From a virus, in IMG/VR virus record IMGVR_UViG_3300028595_000017, positions 1-52,293 of that record: 52,293 bases of DNA; one strand, written 5' to 3'. A program made the translations under genes and the position numbers. Each line of letters starts with the position of its first letter. Position 1 is the first letter of the stretch. Shown here in pieces: positions 9,209-18,200 of this stretch. The notes beneath the pieces were generated by a model, which was not told the DNA's origin, did no database searches, and worked only from the letters and a program-made list of their open reading frames with translations.

Positions 9209-10983
9209 GGGCTTTTCAGCAATATAAAGAAGCTAGTTTAAAAACATCTATGAAACATGTGCCTCTTTATGGTAGTACATTGGTGTACTTGCAAAACGCT
9301 GACTTTAACTTTAATGCTCCGACAACTATAGTATTTAATGTTTCGGATAATGTAAAAGATTATGTTCCAAATACTTTATTTAAATGGAGTATTGTTAATA
9401 ATGCTAAGTATCTTTTAATTGATAATTTTTGTTTTTATGACGATGCTATTTTATATATAGATGTGAGTAACGCTAAAACTGTTTTAAAATTGAATATTTA
9501 TTTAGATAGTACGTTTAGAGTACCTGTTTCCACTAGATTGACACAAATAATGTTTTTTGACAAGTTAATTAAAGATATTCAATTTGATGCTTTTGAACGG
9601 GCTGTTTGGGAATGGTCTATTAAACAAGACCATTACCATGAATTCGAAAAAGACTATACAATACGCGCTAAGAATAGATTAACTACAGACATTGAACGAA
9701 TTTATCTTGATGTTTATGCTGATAAACGTTGTACTATTAATGAACAGTCTTCTTTTTTTGAATTACAAGCTGATGTTGAACTTGTTAGATTCATGTTTAC
9801 TAAACGCAATGAGCAACTATATGTCGAAGATTTTGAGCTATATAGTCCTTATTCAATATTACCTGGATGTGTTTTTAATGTTTCTACAACAGCTGAAGTA
9901 TTAAATGCTAATACAAATATTTTAAATTATAATTCAGCAAATGCAGATAGAGCTGATTTTACTCCTTTAATTATAGGTAATGATTATAAAGAAAATGACC
10001 AAAGGCTTGGCGTTATATTTAATCAAGATACAAGTTATTTTTGGTATATCTTCAAAGATTTTGAAGAGAATCATGATGAAGATGTACCTATGATGCCACA
10101 TAATCAATATTTTATACAAAAAGATGATTATACACAATCAGAAAAATTTCCAGAAAATCTTTTTCCGTTAAAGTGGTATATATGGTATTTTAATAAATTA
10201 AAAGCCGCACAACAGCAATTACAGGGATATGATTGTATTGGTAGACGTTTTAAAATAAATAATTTAGATGATTTTATCGCACAAGCAACAAAATTACGTA
10301 TGTTGACACTTACGTTAGATGTGGAAGCCGGTTTTTTACCTCAAAGTACTCGTATGCCAGATGTTTATTTACATGTTTTTCTTATGAAGGATGTTAAAGA
10401 AAATTTTAATAACACAGGCGATACTGCTTTTAATTCAGATATTCGAAGACAGGCATTTTTACAGACTTTTTTTGCGGATAATTCTTTTGTACAAGAATAC
10501 ATTAACACACGTTATCATTATTTAAGTGCTATAGATGAAGAGAAAAATCCTTATCGTTTCTTAGGACAAGATGTTGCGGCTTTAGATACAATTCGAACTT
10601 ATTCTAATTTTACTGACTTTCGTAATAGTATCGATAAATCTGTTGCATCTGATTATGCAGCATATAACTCTACACAGACATATAAAGATTATAGACCTTT
10701 TTTATTTACAACGGCTGAAAAAGGCTTTTTTTTAAATTGGCCTTTAGGTGATATTATTCATCTAAATTATTATGATTATTTAAAAAGTGGTAAATATGTT
10801 TTAGAATTACCATTCTTAACTGATCAAATACGTACTTGGGATTTCAACGCTGATTTTGATTATTATATTTGGATAACACCAGAATCAAATACAACAGCTT
10901 TAAGGAATTTAAGCGTTATCACTAATGCAAACCACGTATTGCATATTAATAATATAGAAATAAAGGCATATTTTGAAAAATGA
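9205..10983 (+). CDS. Large tail protein, nozzle or tail tubular candidate
   Basis: 592 aa, beta-rich and full of Tyr, Phe, Asn and Asp, as in tail proteins. It overlaps its neighbours by 4 bases on each side, so it is translationally coupled to them. T7 has a single tail tubular B protein here; this phage has two genes (592 and 407 aa), so the nozzle may be built from two chains. Function is inferred from position. Confidence 0.65.
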   Translation: MRAFQQYKEASLKTSMKHVPLYGSTLVYLQNADFNFNAPTTIVFNVSDNVKDYVPNTLFKWSIVNNAKYLLIDNFCFYDDAILYIDVSNAKTVLKLNIYLDSTFRVPVSTRLTQIMFFDKLIKDIQFDAFERAVWEWSIKQDHYHEFEKDYTIRAKNRLTTDIERIYLDVYADKRCTINEQSSFFELQADVELVRFMFTKRNEQLYVEDFELYSPYSILPGCVFNVSTTAEVLNANTNILNYNSANADRADFTPLIIGNDYKENDQRLGVIFNQDTSYFWYIFKDFEENHDEDVPMMPHNQYFIQKDDYTQSEKFPENLFPLKWYIWYFNKLKAAQQQLQGYDCIGRRFKINNLDDFIAQATKLRMLTLTLDVEAGFLPQSTRMPDVYLHVFLMKDVKENFNNTGDTAFNSDIRRQAFLQTFFADNSFVQEYINTRYHYLSAIDEEKNPYRFLGQDVAALDTIRTYSNFTDFRNSIDKSVASDYAAYNSTQTYKDYRPFLFTTAEKGFFLNWPLGDIIHLNYYDYLKSGKYVLELPFLTDQIRTWDFNADFDYYIWITPESNTTALRNLSVITNANHVLHINNIEIKAYFEK

Positions 10984-12203
10984 ATGAAATATATTATGAC
11001 ATGTTCCCAGAATTATTAAAAGGTTCGTCGGCTGCACAGACACGGCCTATGATATCTTTTATCGGTTTATATAAAGAAGGTAATTATTTAACTAATCAAA
11101 TAGCAGACTTTAACATTGTGAAAACAACTTCTTTAGATTATACACAAATAGCTTTTGACGATACTTTTCAAGAAGTACCTGCTAATTTTCCTAAGTCGGA
11201 TTTGCATTCTTTACTATGGGGTCGTTGGGATTATGTTAATAATGAAGATGTAATACAAACAACTCCAAGCGGTGTCTTTACAAGTCAAGGTCATTGGTAT
11301 GCTCATCCCAGTTATTCACATGCTATATTTCGTAATCAAGTTATTTTAAATAAACATACCAAAATTTTTTGGGCTACGCCCTATGCATTAGATTTAGATG
11401 TGCAAACGCAGGGTGTTGCAATGCCTGTTAGTATTTCGCCATTAGCAGGTTTTTTAGATTTTCATCATACACAAATTATTGCTATTGCGGCGTTATTAGA
11501 AAATTTAATAGTATTTACTGAATCTGGCATGTTTTTGATGTTTCCGCAAGAGCTTGGTTTTGGAATTACTGAAATAAATAAACTTAGATTACGTGATAAA
11601 CAATCTTTTATTTATGAACCGTTAACACAGACGTTGTATTTTATAGATGTAAAAAATATGCTATATTCATACAATAAAGCGGGTATAAAATGTTTGTACT
11701 ATCAGCACATTTGTTTAACAATTGAGAAATTAGATACATGTAATGGACATGTTTTATTATTTGGCACAAACAAATTATATTCTTATAAAGAGAATTTTAT
11801 GACTCTTATTGACAACTGCGCTTATTATTTAGCTGCTTCACATACTTTAAAATTACATAATGCAATAAGTACACCTTCAATTAATCAAATTTATATTAGT
11901 AATTTAACTTTCAACAATCCTAGGCGCAAACGTTTAATGACTCTTTATTGCAGTGTGCAAAATGATTTCTCTTCAAGACAAAATTTTTATTATAGTCATA
12001 AGAATAAAATTGTCCGCCTTAATAAGAAAGGTTTTATGCATGTAAATCGTTCTGATTATATTTTTGATATTTCTTTAAACTATTCGAGCTCAGCGCCTTT
12101 AAGACTTTATGAATTCAGATTGTCTTATCAGAATGACGGGACACAAGGAATAAGGAGTTCTTTAGTTCAGTGCGCAACACGAGATCCAAGGAATAAGGAG
12201 TAA
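10980..12203 (+). CDS. Tail nozzle protein, beta-propeller type candidate
   Basis: 407 aa. It shows repeated short beta-strand blades of the kind LENLIVFTESGMFLMFPQE and LLFGTNKLYSYKENF, plus an early RPMISFIGLYKEGNYL segment. The pattern recalls podovirus nozzle proteins (P22 gp10 and T7 gp12 type), which carry beta-propeller folds and close the tail. It overlaps the 592-aa gene by 4 bases. Identification is by blade pattern and gene order. Confidence 0.68.
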   Translation: MNEIYYDMFPELLKGSSAAQTRPMISFIGLYKEGNYLTNQIADFNIVKTTSLDYTQIAFDDTFQEVPANFPKSDLHSLLWGRWDYVNNEDVIQTTPSGVFTSQGHWYAHPSYSHAIFRNQVILNKHTKIFWATPYALDLDVQTQGVAMPVSISPLAGFLDFHHTQIIAIAALLENLIVFTESGMFLMFPQELGFGITEINKLRLRDKQSFIYEPLTQTLYFIDVKNMLYSYNKAGIKCLYYQHICLTIEKLDTCNGHVLLFGTNKLYSYKENFMTLIDNCAYYLAASHTLKLHNAISTPSINQIYISNLTFNNPRRKRLMTLYCSVQNDFSSRQNFYYSHKNKIVRLNKKGFMHVNRSDYIFDISLNYSSSAPLRLYEFRLSYQNDGTQGIRSSLVQCATRDPRNKE

Positions 12204-12205
12204 TT

Positions 12206-12649
12206 ATGAAACTAATGCTTCTGGAAAAAGAACATATAGATAGTATTACTATCGATATTTTAACAGCTATCAAAATAGCGCATCCAGATTATAATGATGT
12301 TTCTATAGCGAATTTCTATAGTTTTATCCACACAGGTTTATACAGAATGGTCGCTTTTTATGAGCATATAGAGAAGCCAGAAGGTTTTTTTGTTTTTCAA
12401 ATTAATGACGATTTATTAACTGGTAAAAAAATCTTCTTTATAAATCTTTTATATGCATGGTCATCTTTGGAAAATTTACATACTAAGTTATTTAATGAAG
12501 TAGTTCAATTTGCACAAACTTATAAATGTGATGTTATACAAAGTTTTGTCCAAGAGTCAAAGTTGTTGAAAATATTAGAGCAATTTCCTGTTAGACGAAT
12601 GACATTCTGTGAATATGCACTAACGTCAAAAAATAACATTAGTATATAA
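12206..12649 (+). CDS. T7 gp13-position protein, acetyltransferase-fold candidate
   Basis: 147 aa. It sits between the nozzle genes and the ejection-type proteins, exactly where T7 carries gene 13. The order of elements (helical start, GFFVFQI strand, FINLLYAWSSLENLHTKLFN strand-helix, C-terminal strand) suggests a small alpha/beta GNAT-like fold, which related phage proteins at this place are reported to have. No clear acetyl-CoA loop is visible, so catalysis is doubtful. Likely a virion assembly factor. Confidence 0.55.
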   Translation: MKLMLLEKEHIDSITIDILTAIKIAHPDYNDVSIANFYSFIHTGLYRMVAFYEHIEKPEGFFVFQINDDLLTGKKIFFINLLYAWSSLENLHTKLFNEVVQFAQTYKCDVIQSFVQESKLLKILEQFPVRRMTFCEYALTSKNNISI

Positions 12650-12660
12650 AGGAGGTTTTT

Positions 12661-13581
12661 ATGGGTACTGGACCAGGTAACGCTTCTGGTGGTGCTTCGT
12701 CGGAAGCTATCTTACATAAGTTATTATCAAATAAAGATGACGGTACTGGTTGGGGTTACACTTTATATAAAGAATGGACTTATTTAGCTGATTCAATTTT
12801 ATCAAATGCTAATAATGTATTTGCTTATGCTGAACCTTTTAATCCAAATGAATTATTAAGTGATTATTCTAGTTCCGCTATGCCTATTATGGATGTGTTA
12901 GTAGAAGAGACGCCTGAAAATGTATATACAGATATGGCTAATGTTTTAGATGCCATAATTACAAATTATTATAAAACAGCTGAAGGTGAAACTATTATAG
13001 ATGATTATGCGTCTCAATTAGCACAAGATATTGACGTTGTCTTTGATTTTGAACTTTATAAAAACACACGTAATTTGCAATTAATTGGTGCTTATGGTAG
13101 CTCTATGCATGGTTATATGATTAATTTAGCTAATACACAAAAAATTCGTGAGAAAAATAAACTGTTAGCTGAATTACGCTATAAAGAACGTATTAGACAG
13201 CAAGAAATACGCCAACGAACTGAAGCAATGTTGTTAGATCTTTATCATAAAATGCGAGATCGACAGTCACATTTATTAGATCATTTAAAAACATATTATG
13301 CATTACAAATAGCCAGTCGTACCGAACATATTGATAAACAAATTAAGATGGTTGCTGATATTAATGCTTTTGACAGATCGAAATTTGAAACCGTCTTACA
13401 GTTATTGTCAGCGCCGCAAGGTGCCATATCACATCAAGGTACTTTAGGCCCATCGCCAGGACAAACTATTTTAGGGACTGCTTTATCAGGAGCAGCGCTT
13501 GGTGGCTATATCGGTGGTGGAGTACCTGGTGCTCTTTTAGGAGCTGCTGGTGGCGCGGCTGCTGGCGCTTTAACTTTATAA
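12661..13581 (+). CDS. Internal virion (ejection) protein, T7 gp14-like
   Basis: 306 aa behind AAAGGAGG. The middle is a long Arg/Glu/Gln/Lys-rich helix (about 155-230), and the C-terminus (about 270-306) is a glycine zipper (GAALGGYIGGGVPGALLGAA), which can insert in membranes. T7 gp14 is ejected first and forms an outer membrane pore; size, order and the glycine zipper fit that role. Assigned by architecture and synteny. Confidence 0.75.
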   Translation: MGTGPGNASGGASSEAILHKLLSNKDDGTGWGYTLYKEWTYLADSILSNANNVFAYAEPFNPNELLSDYSSSAMPIMDVLVEETPENVYTDMANVLDAIITNYYKTAEGETIIDDYASQLAQDIDVVFDFELYKNTRNLQLIGAYGSSMHGYMINLANTQKIREKNKLLAELRYKERIRQQEIRQRTEAMLLDLYHKMRDRQSHLLDHLKTYYALQIASRTEHIDKQIKMVADINAFDRSKFETVLQLLSAPQGAISHQGTLGPSPGQTILGTALSGAALGGYIGGGVPGALLGAAGGAAAGALTL

Positions 13582-13595
13582 TAGGAGATAAATTT

Positions 13596-15212
13596 ATGAA
13601 CACATTTTTTGGTAATATAGTAAAAGCAGGATCAAACTTACTGGATGCTGAAGTTAGCAATGGTGTTTGGAGTATGCTTGCTAAAGCAGGTGAGGCTTTA
13701 TATACTACACCTTCATCCACATTAATATCGCAATTAATAAGTGCGCAAGCTTTGAAAGATGAACAACAACAAGGACAAACCTCTGCTTTTAACATCGCTG
13801 ATGCCAGTGCACAACGAATAGCAGCAAATACTAAGCAACAAGATATTACTATAGGAGGTGCGAATTACGTGCCCCCTCTCGATAATGGGGGTCCCAAAAG
13901 TTCCATCAATAATGGATCAGATGGAGGAGGGACTCCCAACACTACTGGACCACTTACCAACAACGAAGCTAATATCGCTTCCGATAATTTAGGTGATAAA
14001 TTATACAATGATGGTGCTGAAGTAGTGCGTTTTCTTTCTAAATTTAATCCTCATTATTTCCGTCCTAAAAGACGTATTATGGGATTAACTGTTGATGAAT
14101 ATATTAAATCACAGCAATTAGCTGATAGTCGTGTTGGTACTGCTATGAGTGCGTTACAAACACAAATGCAAGTACGTAAATTATTCAACGGAGCTCCAGA
14201 TTCAGAAGATGATCCAAAAATACTTATCGATTTAGGTGCTGATAAAATAGTAATCGGTAAACAAACTTTAACAGGAAAAGCTTTCGTCGATAAGAAAACT
14301 CTAGATATTATTAACGAAAAAAGAGCTGTAGCTTCAAAAGCTAGGATAGCGCCAGCTAAAATTTTTGGTGGACTCACTTTTAGAGATTTAAAAACAATAT
14401 CTGAGGCTGGCGATTTAGTAGATTTAGCTAGATTTTTAGGTGTTGATCAAAATGTGGCGGATGAGTTTAAAACTGCTATAAAAGCAAATAAAAGTACAGA
14501 ATATTTGAATAATTTATTAAAAGGTGAACAAGCAAATGTAGCTAAACAAAAAGTGGCTTTATTTAAAGAAAATATACAAGATACTCAAAGTAATCGTCCT
14601 TTGAAAGAAGCATTATTACGTGCTAGAGTATTAGCAAATGAACTGAAATATGATATGAATAGAACTGCTTATGAGGATTTAATACAAGAGCGTGTATTTC
14701 CAATGCCTTTAGCAGACGGAACTACTGTGGATGTAACAGTTAAAGATAAAGATATGTATAAATATATAGAGGTATACAACAAACAAATCAGAGCCAGCAA
14801 AAAAATCAAAAAAGATAAAGCCTATGATGATTTAATGGAAGATTGGCGAAAGAGAAAATGGCGAAGAGATGTGAATAGAGAGCGTTGGGAGAAAATAGAC
14901 AAACTAATGGGTCTTATGACAAGTTGGGGAAATGATAAACGCACAGACACTAATGGTTTAAGTGCTGCTGTAAATGTTTTTAATACTCAATATGCTAATG
15001 ATTTAAATACATTTATTTATGTAGATAAAGAAGGTGACTTAAAGGCTGCTATGGCTTTACCAAATGATCAAAAGAGCACTATATGGGATTTTTATAAATC
15101 TCAAGAAAAGTTATTTGAAGATAAAGGTGTCAGTAAAGAAAATCTTAATATGCATGATATTATGATTTTTTTAGTTGAGCACAATCAGTTTGTAAAAAGT
15201 ATAGGGAGATAA
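13596..15212 (+). CDS. Internal virion (ejection) protein, T7 gp15-like position
   Basis: 538 aa. After a 60-residue N-terminal region comes a Gly/Asn/Pro/Ser-rich linker (about residues 87-130) whose DNA is unusually GC-rich for this genome, then a long mostly helical, charged C-terminal part. This matches the position and general make-up of T7 gp15, the middle ring of the ejected channel. No enzyme motif is seen. Confidence 0.68.
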   Translation: MNTFFGNIVKAGSNLLDAEVSNGVWSMLAKAGEALYTTPSSTLISQLISAQALKDEQQQGQTSAFNIADASAQRIAANTKQQDITIGGANYVPPLDNGGPKSSINNGSDGGGTPNTTGPLTNNEANIASDNLGDKLYNDGAEVVRFLSKFNPHYFRPKRRIMGLTVDEYIKSQQLADSRVGTAMSALQTQMQVRKLFNGAPDSEDDPKILIDLGADKIVIGKQTLTGKAFVDKKTLDIINEKRAVASKARIAPAKIFGGLTFRDLKTISEAGDLVDLARFLGVDQNVADEFKTAIKANKSTEYLNNLLKGEQANVAKQKVALFKENIQDTQSNRPLKEALLRARVLANELKYDMNRTAYEDLIQERVFPMPLADGTTVDVTVKDKDMYKYIEVYNKQIRASKKIKKDKAYDDLMEDWRKRKWRRDVNRERWEKIDKLMGLMTSWGNDKRTDTNGLSAAVNVFNTQYANDLNTFIYVDKEGDLKAAMALPNDQKSTIWDFYKSQEKLFEDKGVSKENLNMHDIMIFLVEHNQFVKSIGR

Positions 15213-15216
15213 TAAC

Positions 15217-18200
15217 ATGGCAGAAAATAATAAAAAGAATAAGATAAATAACGACGGTGAATTAGGATTAAAACTTGACGATACTTATAAACAAGTCCCA
15301 ATAGACATGTTAACATCTGATAAAAGAGGTTATGAAGAAAGTTTATCTTCACCAGATCTATTACAACATACTTCAAATTTCGTTGGTAACATAGCTTATG
15401 GCGCTGATTCTATAATCGATGAATTAAGCGGACTTTCTTCTATTGGACCACAATCTAAAGATTATAAAGATTATCCAGAAAGACCTTTACATGAGCAGAA
15501 TTATTTGGAGGCTTTTAATCAAGATTTTTGGCATCGTATGCAATTAGCTAAAGGAGATTATGTCAAAAACGGCGAACAACTTGAACCACCGGGGATTGCT
15601 GGTGATTTGGCAGTATCTATCACGAAAAACTTAGGCCATTTAGCAACATATGGCCTGGTTGCAACTCCTATTACAATAGCAACATTACTCGAAAACATCG
15701 CTTTATCAGGAATTAATTTATCTTTATTAGACTCAGATGTTAATATTTCTTTAATAGATCCACAAATTCGTAGAGATAATTTTAATGATCCAAATCAAAC
15801 AGATATATCTATTAAAAATGATTTAATAGACCCAGCAGATGTAGCCAGTAAAGTAAGTTTAGATAAACTGAATAGTCCTCTACAAGTTACTATGCCTGAT
15901 GGCCGTAAACAATATATAAAAGATGCTGAGGATTTTCTTAATTTTATTAAAACTAATTATGATTTTGAAACTGCGAATAAAAAAAGTTATTATTTAGCAG
16001 CACAACATGAATGGTTATTTAGACAAGCTATGAAACCTTGGGATTTAGTAAAACATAGCGAAACTAAAGTTGTTAAAGTGCCCCCTATTTATACTTTATA
16101 TGATAAAAATAAAGCTTTTGAGTTTGAAGGTGATACACGTTATCCTGTAGTTTTAGATGATAAAAAGCAAATTGTACAGTTTAATTCAGCGGCAGATGCT
16201 CAACGTTATATAGATGCAGATAAAAAAACACGTAGTGAGTATATTATGGATGCTACACAACAAGAGTATTGGGCAGTAGCAACAGATGATAACCTATTAC
16301 AAAATGAGGATGGTACTATACAACAATTTGATAGTGCTGATAAAGCTTATGAGCATATAAGTGCAAATAATATGATTAAGCCAGGGCAACGTTTAAGTGA
16401 TGTTTTACAATGGGGTTTAGAAAAAGCTATGATTCCAGTTGAAGCAGCTTCAGATTATATTGTGCCGGCACACCTGCATCCAGCAGCACATGCTTGGGTA
16501 AAAGAAGCTCTAACAGTTGCGTCATTTAAAGTAGTAACAGGTTCTGCTAATAAAATTACGCATAAAATAGTAGAAAGACGAGCTGCTCGGAGTCTTAAGA
16601 AAAGTGAAGAATCTTTTACAGAAGGCTCCAAAGAATTTAAAAATTTAAAAGGCACCGAAGAATTCTTTTGGGAAGCTGTTGTTGATGGTGATAAAGTCAA
16701 TGGAACAATGCAGGCCAAAAACCAAAAAGCAGCTGAACAAATGGTAAGAGAAGTTATGAACTTACCGGATGCTAGAATTGAGCCAAGAAAACAAAGAGTA
16801 GAAGCTGTTGCTAAATCAGATGAAAAAATTAAACCAACAGATCCTGAAGCTAAAAAACAACGTAGACAAATGAATGCTAAAGTTATACAAGAACCAAAAA
16901 TAGTTGCGAATCTTTATGATGGCATGAAAGTTAAAGCACATGAAGCTTACAGCCGTATTCAAGAAGCTGAAAATAACGGCTCAGGTGCACTGTGGGAAGA
17001 TAGAAAGCTGGTGGATAGTTATAGAAAAATATTAGAAAAAGGCGATTTTAAAGACTCTGTTTTTGAAGAGTATTTTACGCCAAAAACTGAGATGACTTCA
17101 AAATTATCAGAAAAAGAATCTCAAAAAGTAAAACAAGGAGCAATAGATGCTAAAGGTAAAACAGTTACACAAAAAACCGATAAATCTAAGTCGGACGATA
17201 CCGCACAAAGTTCTGCAAAAAAGAAGGCGGAGACAGAAACAAAAGAAAAGAAAACAGCTAAAAAGCCTCCACTTAATACATATGCTTATCATGGTTATAA
17301 TAAAACAACATTGCAATCAGAATATGGTGTTATAGAAGCAACATCATTAAGAGATGCAAAAAAAATATCACGCGAAAAATTTTTTAATTCTGAGTTATAT
17401 GAAGTTAGCATAAGACAAACACTTAAACAATTCACAACAGATATACTCAGCAATGCTTTCCAAGGGCAAACTTTTCAAAAAAGAATAAAATATGTACAGT
17501 ATGATACACCATCTAATATAATAGCTAATAAACATATTAAAAGCGAGGGTGCATTTAAAGTTTATTTTTCTAATGGAACGCCTACACGAATAGATGTAAA
17601 TCCAAATGTTTTTAAAAATAAAGCGACAAGAGGTTCTATTAATTATGACAATTGGAGAGAAGTTGTTGGAAAAGAATTAATTAATACTCCTTTTGCTGAA
17701 GTACCAATACATATTAAAGGCAGTAGATTAAGTGGTGTAACTGCAACAACATTATATCAATTACAACAAAACATTATTAGTTCAGCAGACATTAAAGCTG
17801 ATGGTACACATGCTGTTAATACAGCTGAGTTGACAGATTTTTTAAATATTACAGATATCAGTACTGGTTTAACCGATCCCATTAAAGCTTATTCCAGATA
17901 TAATTCTATAATGCCAGCGCACATTAAACGCGGAGTATGGGGACTTGAAATAGAAGGCAAAGAACTAACTATGAAAAACGCTAAAGGTAAAAAAGTTCCT
18001 GTTCGTTTTAAATCACACGAAGCAGCTGCTGATTATATAAGTACTATATCTATTATAAAATATGGACCACCAGGTAATCAGCGATATATCTGTGGGAGTA
18101 CTCGTTCGCCTATGAATATACCTAACAATACTAATAAATCTCACTATAACGCAGAAACCGAGGCTCCTGAAATTACTGAGCGCCGAAACGATCTAGTTAA

